This document shows positions 23,956 through 39,436 of a stretch of DNA of 64,000 bases, in pieces (within the stretch, counting starts at the first letter, position 1; every line of letters begins with the position of its first letter). The notes under the pieces were generated by a model. It did not search any database. It saw nothing but the letters and a program-made list of their open reading frames with translations, and had not been told where the DNA came from. The stretch is taken from NCBI GenBank assembly GCA_025917655.1, contig CP084613.1, positions 2,420,001-2,484,000 on the forward strand. The letters run 5' to 3'. This DNA comes from Chlorella sorokiniana (lineage: Eukaryota > Chlorophyta > Trebouxiophyceae > Chlorellales > Chlorellaceae). The position numbers and the translations under genes are program-made.

Positions 23956-26900
23956 ATGTCGCATCCGCCGCAGGGAGTGACCCTCAAGGCCGCCAGCCTG
24001 CTGGCCTGGCACCCGACCCGCCAGTGCCTGCTGACCGCATCAACCGCTGCGGTGGTCGAGTACGACGCAGTGTCGGGGGCACGCCGCAACCTGGTGGAGG
24101 GGACAGGCACACCCTTGCATGTGACATACACCCCCAACGGCTCCGGGGTGGTGCTGCTCACAAAGGTGGGAGGGGGCATGCCAAGGGTGGAGGGGGCGGG
24201 GGCACAGCCTTGCGTGGCTGGCCAGGCACAGGGTTGGTGCTGCCTGGCTAGGCACACGGGTGGCTGTAGGGGCGCTCTGACGGCTGCATTGCTTGTCGTC
24301 TCACCGCAGGAGCGTGGCATCTATTGTTGGAGCACCGCCACCTGGAAGCGGCGCGTGCTGCTGCCACCCGACCCCAAGTATGCCGGCAAGCCGCTGGCGG
24401 CGGGCCTCCTGGCGGTGTCCGGGGTGGGTGGCGCCGCTGTGGGCAGCGATGCAGCATGGTGCTGCTGGGATCCGCTGCTTTCGGGCTGCCAGCAGCGGCA
24501 ACGAGGGCGCAGCAGGGCATGCGCAAGAAGGCCAGCGTGTGCCCCCTCCCAACAAAAATGCGCAGGGCCAGCACCCCGTGCTGTACTGGACGCCGCTGGG
24601 CAAGAACACCGTGCGCATGGTGCACACAGCGCCGGTGGACGTGCCCAAGGGTGCGAGCGCCTGCCTGACCGGCCCGCCAGCAGCCTCGCCGCCACCTGCC
24701 CGCCCCTGGCCGGGCCTGCCGGCGGCGCTGCGTGTGCTCATCCTGGGAACCGCGCCGCCCCGCCTCCCGCAGGTGGCAAGCTTGACCGCGAGCTGGTGCC
24801 GGGCGTGAAGCTGAAGACGGAGAACAAAAAGCCGATTGTGGGGCTGGCGGTGCACCCCAGCGGTGCGCGCTGCGCTGCTGCAGCAGCCAGCGGGGCTGGC
24901 TTGCGCGAGGTCGCACGGTGTGCTGCCTGTGCGCCGCCCACGCTCGTTTCGCACCCCCCATCCCTTGTTTGCAGAGCGCGGCACGCTGTATGTGCTGCTG
25001 GCGGACGGCACGCTGCAGGTGTGCGTGGTGGGCGGCGCGTCGGTCGCCGCCGCCTTCTCCCTGCCGCTCCCGGGCGTGGACCCGGCGGCGGAGCGCGTGG
25101 CGGTGCACGCGTGGGCGCACCCCTCGCTGGCGGGGGCGGCGCTGGTGGCGGTGGAGGCGGCGGCTGGGGGCGTCAGCATCCTGGAGGCGCCGCCGCGGCA
25201 GGAGCCGCGCCTGCTGGGCACGCTGACCTTTGGCCCCGGGTCCGCCATCTGCGGCGTGGGCCTGCTGGCGGGGGCCTGCTGTGCGCGGCGGGCGCCACGC
25301 CAGCGGCAACGTGCAGGTGCAGGCGTGGCAGCTGGCGGCTGACTCGCGTGAGCTGCAGGTGCTGCCCGCCCGCCTGGCCCCGGGCACGGTGTGGGACGCG
25401 CTGCAGAGCCTGGCGGGCAAGGCGGCGCTGGGCGACGTGTCGGGCGACTGCGTGGTCACCCGCCTCCACTTCCACCCGCCCTCGGGCGCCGTGGCGGTGG
25501 CCACCGGGCTGCGCGGCAGGGAGGGGGAGGCGGCGCACTCGCGCGTGCCGCTGCTGCACCTCGTGGACGCGGGGGGGGTGCGGCGCGCCGCGCACCTGCC
25601 CCCTCCACACCGGCCTGGGCTTCTGGACGGCGCGCGACAGCGGCGACAGCGTGGTCAGCAAGCTGCGCTTCCCGCGCTACGCACACGTCCTCAGGTGAGG
25701 GGCAGCCGTGGGGGAACCGCTCCGCGCCTGGCCTGGCCCTTGGATGGTGGGACAGCAGCCCTGGCAACCGGCCCTGCAGCCGGCCCTCAATCCCCCTCGC
25801 GCGCAGCGCAGCGGCGGCCGCGTCTGCCAGTACGACCTCACCCACGGCATGCTCAGCGACTGCCTGGCCCTGCCCCCACCAACGCGGCGGGGCAGGAGCG
25901 GCGCCTGGTGCGCGCGGTGCGCTCGCCGCGGCAGGCAGCCTGGCTGGCCTTCACCCAGGTGCGTGCTGCCCGCCCGCGCCGCCGCCTCCTGCCCGCCGCC
26001 GGCCACCACATGCCAGCACCCCCACACCACCCTATGCCTACCGCGCAGGTGGTGTCGCGCAAGAGTGACACGTCCCCCTGGGCCCCGGCCAGCGCGAGTT
26101 CTGCCTCGTCAGCGACAGCGGCGCGGCGCTGACCACCGGGCAGTGGTGCGACGCGCGGCAGCCCTCTTGTGCATGCGCTGCAGTGCCCCAGGCGCGCCCA
26201 CCCCCTCACCACGGTGCCCCCTCCTTCGAAACCCAGGATGCTGCCGGGCGCGGACGGCGAGTTTGTGGGCGCTGCGCACGACGCGGTGGCCATCCTGTCC
26301 AACTCCGGGCGCGTGCTGTCGCTGTACGAGGCCGCCAAGCTGGCGGGCGGCGGCGACAAGGCCCGCCCGCTGTGGAGCGCAGAGCTGAAGGACGGCCCCG
26401 CGGTGGCGCTGTACCCGGGTGGGCAGCCGGGGCGGGCGGCCGGGGCCGCAACCGCGGCCGCCCCTCGCTGCCGGGCGCTCACACGCTCAGCATGCTTCTG
26501 CCGTTGGCCCTGGCCGGCCCTTGGACTTGGTGTTGGCCCGTGTGTGATGCCTGCTGAGCCTGCCCCCGCAGGCCCCCCGCCCACATCCCTGCGCCGCCCA
26601 CGCCGTGCCCGGTGCCGCCCCCGGCGCCAGCGACGCCGCCGACAGCGACGACTCCGAGGCGGGGGAGGACGACGCGGCGATGGAGGCGCGGCGGCAGTGG
26701 GAGGCGGGGAAGCCCGCCGCCTGGACCCCCCCCGCCTGCTGCTGGTGCACACGCAGAGCAACGCGCTGGCGCTGGTGGAGGCCGGCCCGGGGCGGCGGCC
26801 AGCTACGCCGGCAGGGCGCGGGTGCTGCCCAGCCGCGCCCTGCTGGCGCTGCGCCATGGAGAGACCCTGCTGCAGGCAAGCGTGTGTGTTTGTGTGTGTG

Positions 26901-29900
26901 TGGGTGGGGGCGGCTGGCTGCTGTGCTGCCCAGCTGGGGAGGATGGGGGCAGCTGGACGGCCGGGCAGCCAGCCTCCCGGCGGCGCACCACCATGTTCCC
27001 CTGGCCTTCAACTGTGCTCGACGCGCCCCCTTCCCCCTCCTCCCCCTCGCAGGTTGCGTGGCAGGCGCTGGTGCCCGCCGACGCCAGCTTCCACTCGGGC
27101 AGCGAGGGCGCGGGCAGCGCCGCGGCGGCCGCCGCCGCCGTGCTGACCTCCCAGCGGCTGCTGCTGCTGAGCGAGCGCCTGGCGGTGCTGGCCTGCGCGG
27201 TGCTGCCCGCCGACGCGGGCCTGCCCCTCAGCTGCCTCTGGGTGGGGCCCGCCCTGCTGGTCAGCACCAGCGCGGCGCAGGTGGGCTTGAAGCAAACTGG
27301 CCCACCTGTGCGGCGGGCACGGTGGGGGCGTGCTGGCGCTGCTCTGTGTCCTGGAGCCCGCTTCCCCTGGGCCTGACGGTGCCGCCGGCCCTGCCCCTCC
27401 CCCTGCTCGCTCGCTGCGCAGGTGCTGCAAGTCTGCTGGGATGGCAAGCTGGTGCACCTGTGCAGCATGCTGCAAGGCCCTCCCCGCGCTGCTGGGCGCC
27501 CTGGCCGACAGGCTGCTCATCGCCAGCCAGGCTGCGGCGGGTGAGGCAGCCCGCGCAGGCGCCGTGCATGCGCCGCCGCTGCCCGCCTGCTGCCGCCGCC
27601 GCCTCGGCTGCCTGCCGACCCTCGCGCCCCGCCTGCCGTGTGCCGCGCAGGGCGCGCCGAGGTGGGCGGCCGCGGCGTCGGCATCCTGCAGCCGCTCCTG
27701 CTGGGCTGGGCCTCCCTGGCACAGCGCCGCCTGCTGCCGGGCGCTCCGCGCGCCCGCCGCGAGCTGGCCACCCTGGTGGCCTCGTCACGACGCCTCCCAG
27801 CTGGGACCCCCCGCCCTGGAGCGCCTGGCGGCGGCGGGCTTTGCCGACGTGGCGGCCGCGGTGGCAGCCAGGTGCGAGGGCTGCCGGGGGCGGCCAGGCT
27901 GGCAGAGGGCGGTGCAGGCGGGATGCAGCTCTCTCGCCGCCCGCCCGCTGTGCGCATGCCCCCCCCCCCCCCACCCACCTTTGTGCGCCCCCGCGCCGCA
28001 GGTCCGACTCCCCCGCCCTCACCCCCGCCCACAAGGCCGTGTTCCAGGCGGCGGCGGGTGACTGGCAGCCGCTGCTGGGCCTGGTCATGCAGCAGTGGGA
28101 GGCCTCGCCGCACCACCCCGGGTGAGCGCGCGGCCTGCGCACGCCACCCCGCTCCTGTGCAGCAGCCGCTGCGCGTGCATGCTGGCGCGCAGCCGCCGCC
28201 GCGCTGGGCCCTTCTCACAGCTGCCGTGCCGCCCGCCGCCTGGGCCCCTGCAGCCCCCACGCGGCAGCCAGCTGTACGCGCGCATGGTGGCCCTGGCCCG
28301 CACCTGCCAGCAGTACGGTCGGTTCCGGGACGCGCGCGCTGCTGGAGGGCGCCGGCGCTCAGGGCGAGCTGATGGCGCTGTGCGTGTTCCAGGGGGACTT
28401 TGCGGGGCTGCAGGACCTGGCGCGCAAGGTGTGTGTGTGTGTGTGTGTTGGGGTGTCCGCTGGGGTGAGGCAGGAAGGGGGGAAGGGCGGGGGAGGGTGC
28501 CGGGCTAATCAGGACATGGGCCTGCCACATGGGGCGGCTCTCATCAGGCCGAGCGCATGGCTGCGCCCGCAAGCAGGCGTGCATGCGGGTAAAGGCGTGG
28601 CTGCCCTCGGCTGCCCTGACGCACAGCCCCCCCGCTCCCCCACCCCAAAAACACACAGGGCGGGCGCGATGTGGGACGACTGGCGGACCAGCTGATGGCG
28701 GTGAACGAAAACGCGTTTGTGCACGGCAGCACCGACGCCAGCCTGTACGGCGGCAGGCCCTGCGTCGACGACTGGGCGGTGGCGGTAGCTTCGGGCGCGG
28801 AGGCCGGCGGCGGCGGAGACACCACGGGCTCTGGCACCGCCCGGGTGCTGCGGCGGCAGGGGATGCGGAAGGGGAGGGATCTGAGGGTGCGGCGGCCGGC
28901 CAGCTGCTGGAGATTGACGTGGCGCCAGCGGGGCGGCTGCCCTACCAGGAGGCCAGCCTGGCGGTGCAGTCTGCTGCGGAGGCGTCGGGTGGGGCGGGGG
29001 AGCAGGAGGGGCAGCCCATCCCCGCCCTGGACCTGGGCACCCTGGAGGCGTACGTGGGCCTGCCCGGAGCACACGTCATCAAGCCCGCGGTGGGCACCCC
29101 CACGGCTGGGGGCGGCGGCGCCCTGGGCCCCGCCCTCTCCCGCTCCCAGACCGGGCTGTCGGAGCTCAGCAACCCGCTGGAGCCGGAGCTGGCGGCGGCC
29201 ATCGGCGGCAGCCGCGGCGGCGCCGCGCCTCTGCGGCCCAGCCAGGACAGCGGCGGCGCCGCCGCCGCCAGGGACAGGGACGAGACTGCGGCGCAGGCGG
29301 CGGCGCGGGCCGCCTTCCGCCGGGACACCGCAGGTGGGCTGGCAGCGGCGCCAGAGGGGGGTGCAGTTGTGTGCCTCGCCAGGCCCGAGCAGCCAGTGCT
29401 TGCTGCTGCTGGCTGCCCACATCACCCCCTCCCCCACCCACCCGCACCCGCAGACGACGACGACGACTTCTTCTCCAGCGACGAGGAGTCGGCGCCCACG
29501 GAGGCAGACTCGCGGTGAGGGGCCCCCACCCACCCGCGCGCACCTGCACCCCGCCCGACAGCCGCGGCCCCGGCCACCCCCACCCACGCACCTCTTGCCC
29601 CCCTTCACCCCCGCAGCTCCGTGGCCAGCGCCGCCACCGGCAGCCTGGCGGCCAGCTCCCAGCGCTTCCGCCTGTCCATCCGGCCCGCGGAGGAGGCGCC
29701 CGCCTCGGCCCGCAGCGACTCGGCGGCCCTGCGCGCAGCAGCGCAGGTGGGCCGCCGCGCGCTGTGCACGCTGCCCTGCTGCTGGTGCTGGCTCCCAGCC
29801 CAGCCCAGCCCAGCCCTGGCTGGCCCCCCAGGTCACCCCTCCTGCCTGCAACCCCCTCTCGCCGCAGAGCCTGCGCCTGGGCCCCTCCAGCCTGGGAGGC

Positions 29901-31419
29901 GGCAGCACCGACAGCACGCCGTTTGCCACCTCCCGCTCCGCAACCGGCCTGGTGAGGGCGGCTGCCGTGCCTTCAACGCATCAGTGCGCCCCCGGCCCGC
30001 CGCTGACCTGCCGCCGCCCGCCCCCTCCCAACACCAGGGTGGCGCCAAGCTGGCGACCGCTGGCGCCGCTGCGGGCAGCAGCCCCATCAAGCCCAGCGGC
30101 AGCGCCGGCAGCGGGCTGGAGCTGGCGGCGGGCGGCAGCGGCGCGGCGGCGGCCTCCGTGGCGGGGGCCAGCTCCGTTTCCAGCGACGACCCCTTTGCAG
30201 ACCTGTTTGGGCTGGGGCCCCCGCCATGCAGCCCGCCGGCAGCAGGGGCGCGGCGCCGCGCCCCCGCCGCCAGCGCGCCCGATGCGGCCCCCGCCCGCCA
30301 CCGCCGCCCAGCCCTCCTCCCTGCTGTCTGGCTGGGACGACTTTGAGGCGCTGTTTGCGGCGGCGCCCGCCCCCACAGCAGCAGGCGCCCAGCGCCGACC
30401 CCTTTGCCGCCGTGACCTTCCCGCCGCCCCCGCCAGCAGCGCCGCCCGCGCCTGCTGCGCCACCCGCATCGGCCAGCCCCGCCAAGGCGGGGGCGGGGCG
30501 GTGAAGCGGTCGGGGTCTGTGGCTGAGCTGGCGCCAGCCGCCGCCAAGCGGGCGGTGGAGCAGGGCCTGGCCGCCTTCCAGGCCGGCCGCTGGGACGCCG
30601 CCGCGGCGCAGTTTGGCGCCGCGGTGGACCAGGGCGGCGCCGCGGGCCCCGCCTTTGCCCAGCAGGCGCTGCTGCTCTTTGTGGCGGCGCGCCTGCTGGC
30701 GGCGGCGGCGGCGGCGGCCCAGAAGGGGCAGGCCACCACGGCGGCGCGCCTGTCCCGCTTTGCGATCGCGCTGCCCCTCGCCGACGAGCAGCGCCTGGCG
30801 GCTGTGTCGCACGCGGTGGACGCAAACATGGCGGCAAAGAACTACGGGTGGGTGGTGGGTGGGTGGAGGGGTGACGCTGGCAACGTCTGTGTGTATGTGA
30901 AGATGGGGCTGCAGCCGGTTGACTTGTTGATGGTTGTCGATGAGGCTGGCGTGGACGTGGTCTGCCAGCCACACCAAGGGCACAGCAAGCCCGCTTCACA
31001 CCCTCCCACACAGCACTGCTACCCCCCTCCCCTGCAGCTTTGCCGCCGACCAGCTGACCTGGCTCATCATCCAGAGCACCTCGGGGGCCCAGGGCCTGGA
31101 CGCCACCCAGCTCCAGGACAGGCTGAACGCGTGCGGTGAGCGCCGCGCGCAGGCCCCCCCCGCCGCAAGGCGCAAGCATCCGCAAGCCCTGCCGTCCTGT
31201 GGGCGCTGCCACCGCTTGCGCCAGGCCATCACCCCACACACACACACATGCACTGCATGCCTGCGGCTGCTGCGCCCCCTCCCTGCAGACCGCGCTGGGG
31301 GCTCCAATGCGTCGATGCCCCGCGACGAGGACCGCGACTCGTTTGCCGCCATTGTGGAGTCGTGTGCGGGGCGGGGCGAGGCCGAGGAGCTAGTGGGCAA
31401 CATCGTCAGCGCGGGATGA
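23956..31419 (+). CDS. TWD40-1: TWD40-1-like subunit of the TSET/TPLATE endocytic complex
   Basis: Large WD40/beta-propeller and alpha-solenoid subunit of TSET (TTRAY/TWD40 class), a relative of coat complexes that acts in plant endocytosis. Starts MSHPPQGVTLKAASLLAWHP. Blocks match plant TWD40-1 as I remember it: KLKTENKKPIVGLAVHPS (about 24810-24865), LYVLLADGTLQVCVV, SRKSDTSPW, LLQ then VAWQALVPAD across the intron at 26876-27052, LTSQRLLLLSERLAVLACAV, CLWVGPALLVSTSAAQV (about 27235-27285), WDGKLVHLCSMLQGPP, LLGALADRLLIASQA, GILQPLLLGWASLAQ. After an acidic stretch DDDDDFFSSDEES (29455-29490) come DPFADLFGL (30188-30214), GWDDFEALF (about 30329-30355) and DPFAAVTF (30397-30420). A helical C-terminus ends LVGNIVSAG. 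Exon frames change repeatedly without splice sites. More than 15 exons. Confidence 0.85.
26876..27052 (+). other. Probable GC-AG intron in the TWD40-1 gene
   Basis: The exon ends CTGCAG and the intron begins GCAAGC, a standard GC donor; the acceptor is CGCAG at 27051-27052. Joining gives LLQVAWQ, as expected for the family. A GT donor six bases downstream also keeps the frame but adds Ala-Ser. Confidence 0.55.
28429..28448 (+). repeat. (GT)10 microsatellite at a TWD40-1 donor site
   Basis: Ten GT units directly after exon end CGCAAG, so the repeat includes the 5' splice site. The acceptor side of the same intron (28641-28656) is CA-rich and nearly complementary. Confidence 0.9.
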
Positions 31420-31528
31420 GCGGCGGCGGGCTGGCGCCGGCACACCCGGCAGGCTGCTGCCCTGCTCCCTCCCCACCGCTTCTGTGCGCTTCAGCCAGGC
31501 ATCGCGACGGCCGCTTGGCAACACCGCA

Positions 31529-31533
31529 TGTAA
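31529..31533 (+). terminator. TGTAA poly(A) signal of TWD40-1
   Basis: TGTAA 110 bases behind the stop at 31417-31419, between the ends of two convergent genes. Confidence 0.5.
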
Positions 31534-31593
31534 CCAGCGCCAGGCTTCTGCCAGCCGAAGCCGACAGGCAGCGCGTCAGCCAGCCTGCTCGCT

Positions 31594-31598
31594 TTACA
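31594..31598 (-). terminator. TGTAA poly(A) signal of the RecQ gene
   Basis: Minus-strand TGTAA 23 bases behind the RecQ stop; faces the TWD40-1 signal, so the two transcripts probably overlap at their 3' ends. Confidence 0.5.
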
Positions 31599-31620
31599 GA
31601 CAGGTGCCCTGCAGCGCAGT

Positions 31621-35480
<3,860 letters not shown>

Positions 35481-35803
35481 ATCAAGTGAAATGCAGGTGG
35501 CACGCAATGACAGCTACCAGTAATAAGTGCTGCGCGGGCAGAAATGCATTGAGATGTACGTCAAGCTTGTTGCCAGGCCTCTGCCACAGGGAGGATCAGG
35601 TCACGCATTTCCTTGCTTAGGTATCATGAAATTAAGCTAGAAATTGAGAATACCAGGCAAACTGCGTTGCCGGTCAGGGTTTGAAGGGCTGCGCACTTGT
35701 GTGGGCCACGTTGACAATTCCCCAGATGAGCTGCTCATGCGGTTATCTGGCTCTTGAGTGCGCCAAGTGTTCTTACATGGTCTACCAGCCTGGCTGCAGC
35801 GCC
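35481..35803. other. Divergent promoter region of RecQ and the coiled-coil gene
   Basis: About 320 bases, AT-richer than the exons. No clear core element was recognised. Confidence 0.4.
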
Positions 35804-37855
35804 ATGGCTGCCGAAGCGACTTTTCGCAAGCAGGTTCGGGAGCTGCAGACAAAGCTGGACCAGGCACTGCGCGAAAAAGATGACCTCATGCGAGATTTGG
35901 AGAATATGTGCCTATCCGACAGCACCACCACCTTCAACACGAGCAGCGTGCTTCAGGAGCGGATTTACTCCACAGGCAAGGCAGGGGAGGGGTCCAAGCT
36001 CAATGGGCGATAGTGCAATGCCAACCACGGCTGGCAGCTGGGTGGGAGCAGCCTGGGGCTGCACCAAGTGCGGCCGCCATTCCGTGACGTTGAACGCGCA
36101 GTGCCTCCGCTCATTGCCACGTTGCTCGGCCTCTCCGTTGGTCTCGTGGCGCGTCAGTGTCTTGGCAGATGCCGCCGTGGTTCCAAGCTGCCACGATCCG
36201 GCGCTGCTGGCTGGCTGCTGGCAACGCACACCCCTGCCGCCGCCCCGCACCCCAACTTGCCCGCAGAGAAGGAGCTGTCTGCTGCCCGCGCGGCTCTGTC
36301 TGCTGTGACTCTGGAGCGTGACGGGCTGCGTGAGGACCTGGCCGAGGTGAAGGAGGCCAAGCGGCGGGCGGAGGGGGGCACAAGGCGGCCCTGGAGCGCG
36401 GGGCGGCCCTGGACCGCGAGCTGTCTTTCTACCAGGCACAGAGCGCGCGCGTCATGGCGGACCGAGACCGCGCAGTGTGGGAGGGGGAGGAGCTGCGGGC
36501 GCAAAACCTCAAGGTACGTGGGAGGGGAGGGAAGGGCGCGCGCATGCAGCGTGCGAGGCTGGCTCCCCCCCATGACGGGGCCCCTGAAAGTGTTGGGGCG
36601 CGGCATGAACCGAGGTGCCTCCTGCTGCTGCACCGCCATGCCTCACCCGGGGTCCTCGCCCGTATGCCGCAGCTGGAGCAGCAGCTGCGGGAGGCCAGCG
36701 GCCGCGCAGAAACGGAGGCAGCGCAGCGCGCGCAGGTGGAACGCCAGCTGGCTGAGACCCGCACACAGCTGCGCGCCGCCCAGGCCCAGGCAGCAGAGGC
36801 AGCCGCGCTGCCGGGGCTGCGGCAGGAGCTGACGGCCGCGGGTGCAGAGGTGCAGCGCCTGCGCGGCCGTGAGCAAGAGCTGGAGGGCCAGGCGGCGCGG
36901 CTGAGGGAGCAGCTGGGCGCGGCGGCGGCAGCGAATGAGGCGGTGGCGTCTGACCTGGCGGCGGCACAGCGCGATGCGGACGAACTTGCTGCTGCGCATG
37001 CTGTGGTCCAGCAGCAGCTGCGGGACGAGGTGAAGGAGCTCCAGGTGCGTGTGATGTTGTGTGTGCGTGCGGGTGGGGTTGCGACGGACGGCGGCCACCG
37101 CGGTGCTTGGCCCGCCCATCCACAAGGTGCAGGCCAGCGGCCTTGCCTGTTTGCCAGCCTGCACAGTGAATCACCCTCTCCTGTCCCTCTGCACGCTTCC
37201 AGGCGGAGCTGGCCCAGGTGCGGGAGCAGCTGCAAGCGGCGCAGCAGGCTGCCGACGAGGCGCGCGGTGCGGGCGACGCGGCACGGCAGGAAAGCGCGGC
37301 TGCGGCTGCCCGCCAGGAGGCCGAGGTGGCTGCGCTGGTGGGGCACCACGCCGAGGAGGTGGCCTCCCTGAGGCAGCAGCTGGCGGCGCAGCAGGAGGCG
37401 GCGGCCTGCGCCCGCTCCCAAGCCGAGCAGGCCACCCAGCAGAAGGTGGCGGCCCTGATGCGCCTGTCGGATGCTGAGGGCGGGCGCAGCAGGGCCGGCG
37501 GCAGGATAGAGCAGCTGGCACAGGTGAGGCGCGCCGCTGCTGCGGTCCGCTGGGCAGCCGCTGCTGGCGACCTGCTTTGCCTCGCTCCTTCCGCCCACCC
37601 CCCGCCTGGCTCTCCCCCTCCCAGGAACTGAGTTCGGCCAAGCAGCAGCTGGAGCAGGCGAAAGGGGAGAAGCTGGATGCTCTGATGAAGCTGGCGGCAG
37701 CAACCGGCAGCCCCTTGCCACCCGGCCGCAGCGACAGCGCTCAGGGCGATGCCAGCCCCGCATCGCAGTCGCCACCCAACGACGCCAAGCTGGCGCCCAA
37801 GCGTGGCGGAGTGGGCGGCTGGTGGAGCAGCCCCATCAAGGGCGCCGCTGCATGA
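35804..37855 (+). CDS. Coiled-coil protein of unknown function
   Basis: Starts MAAEATFRKQVRELQTKLDQ and is almost wholly heptad-patterned: ALREKDDLMRDLENMC, ELSAARAALSAVTLERDGL, LEQQLREASGRAETEAAQRA, LRQELTAAGAEVQRLR, AELAQVREQLQAAQQAADEA, HHAEEVASLRQQLAAQQEA, ELSSAKQQLEQAKGEKLDAL. It ends with a Ser/Pro/Asn tail and GVGGWWSSPIKGAAA. Six or so exons; the frame changes inside the exon around 36375-36400. No membrane segment or catalytic motif. The tryptophan-containing tail may be a short binding motif. The family was not recognised; tethering or cytoskeletal roles are common for such proteins but nothing here proves one. Confidence 0.75.
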
Positions 37856-38184
37856 GGCGGTGCAGCCCCCAAGGCTCCCGCAGTCGGGCCGGGCCGCCGT
37901 GGCCGGGCAGCAGACGTGACCACATCGCCTATTCCTGACAACTTGGCTCCCTTGCGACCCAACAACTTGTGTTCTCACCTGCATTTGCAAACAACAGATC
38001 CTTGAACCCTCTGTTACATTAGACTCTGCATAGCCAGAACACACAGAGAACTGCTAGGTACGGCTGGCGGCAGCGGGCAGAGCAGGCTGCTGCCCTTGCG
38101 GAGCCTGCCCATCGTGACAGCAGGCGCAGTTCGCCCTGCATAGACCTCTTTGTCGATCCATCAAGTCCATCGCTTGCATTCGCC
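37856..38184. other. Intergenic region
   Basis: About 330 bases, AT-richer, with the 3' end of the coiled-coil gene and the promoter of the next gene. Nothing specific was recognised. Confidence 0.4.
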
Positions 38185-39354
38185 ATGGCTTGCGGGAGGG
38201 CCTTCGCAACGCAGCGCCCCTCTCGGCTTGCAACAGCAGGTGCAATGCGGTTTGTCAACCACTGGTGGCGTCTGGGCGTTTGTCTGCAACGCACGCCCGA
38301 TCCGGAAGCAGCCGGCAGCAGGGAAGCTCATGGCAGCGCCGCCTGCGGCTACCGCCGGCTCAGCGGCAGGTGGTCGTGGCCACCAGCGAGTTTTGGTGAG
38401 CAGGCATGGACAGCGTGCCTATCGAGGCTGCCTTTAGTGTGTATGCGCCTGGGTTGTCGTGGGCGGCGACGCAGGAACAGCCGACGTGGGGCGCCACGGG
38501 GGCTGGTCCACCTGGGAGTGCTGCCCGGCACGCAGGTACGAGGAGGAGGAGGAGTTTGATGCCTTGACCGACGCTCTCCTCCCCAAAACAGTGGTGCTGG
38601 TGGCAGCGCCGGCGCCCGACAGCGATGCAGCAGGCCTGGCTCACGCTCTGCGCGCCTACCTGCGCCCCCTGCCCATCAGCCAGGCCTTTGCCAGCGAAGA
38701 GGCGAGTGTGTGTGGGGGAGGGGGCCATGTTGGGAAAGCCGGGAGCTCGTCTGCTGTGGGCCAGCAAGCCACGTACGTGAGCGCGCAAACGTAGCCCGTG
38801 CACGCCTAAGCAGGCCTGGAAGCAGCGTTCAGGCGCTGCTTGAGGGCAGCCTCCACAGCGCCGCCCTGCCCCCCCCCCTTGCCCCCCCGCCCCCGCAGGC
38901 CCTGCCCTTTGCGGAGCTGGTGTGGGAGGGCGCGGCGGCCCGCCCTTCTTCCTCAAGGTGCGCCGCCGCTCGGGGCTGAGCGCAGCCTCCGCGGGGGCAG
39001 CGGCGGCGGCGGCCGAGGTGTGGCAGGAGCTGCTGCAGCAGAACTGGCGGGTGGAGCTGGATGCGGGGCTGGGCGGCGCAGCCCGCGAGCACGAGGCCCT
39101 GCTGCTGGTCTGCGGCGCGGGCGGCGTGTCGCAGCTGCTGGCGGCGGCGGGTGCGGAGCCACCTGCGGCGCCCACCCCGGCTCCCTGGCTGTGCTGGAGG
39201 TGACGGGGAGCCAGGCGGGGCAGCCCGCAGACTGGCGCCAGCTGCCCAAGTGGGTGAGGTTTGTGGCGGGGCGGAGGCGCTGGTGCGGGAGGTGGGCGCC
39301 GGGCGCAACATCACGGCGGCGGTGGGGCAGGGAGCGGCGGCACCCTCGCGCTGA
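38185..39354 (+). CDS. Unrecognised protein, possible organelle transit peptide
   Basis: The ATG at 38185 gives MACGRAFATQRPSRLATAG, a transit-peptide-like start. The frame that fits the next exon reads VVVATSEFW and joins across an intron (donor near 38395, acceptor near 38535) to YEEEEEFDALTDALLPKTVV, so one base is probably lost inside exon 1. Then ALRAYLRPLPISQAFASE, an intron, ALPFAELVWEGAAARPFFL, EVWQELLQQNWRVELDAG, EHEALLLVCGAGGVSQLL, HPGSLAVLEVTG and a last exon ending VGQGAAAPSR. Two to three further frame changes. The alternation of beta-like and helical parts recalls a degenerate histidine-phosphatase fold, but no RHG motif is visible, so I do not assign it. Convergent with ORC6, about 80 bases apart. 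Confidence 0.5.
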
Positions 39355-39418
39355 GCCGGCAACCTCACTCCCACTGCCCAGCGCTGCCTCGGCGTTTTAT
39401 CTTTGCAACGAGGTGCTG

Positions 39419-39423
39419 TGTAA
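39419..39423 (+). terminator. TGTAA poly(A) signal of the 38185-39354 gene
   Basis: TGTAA 65 bases past the stop and only 14 bases before the ORC6 stop on the other strand, so the mature 3' ends of this pair must touch or overlap. Confidence 0.5.
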
Positions 39424-39436
39424 GCTGCGTAACTGG

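Noticed and set aside
28544-29929. 461-codon minus-strand frame opposite TWD40-1
   Set aside because: Same low-complexity shadow; the plus-strand exons carry recognisable motifs.
35681-35803. Upstream extension of the coiled-coil gene from 35681
   Set aside because: The frame is open, but no ATG was seen upstream of 35804 in good context, and the Cys-rich extra sequence does not resemble the rest of the protein.
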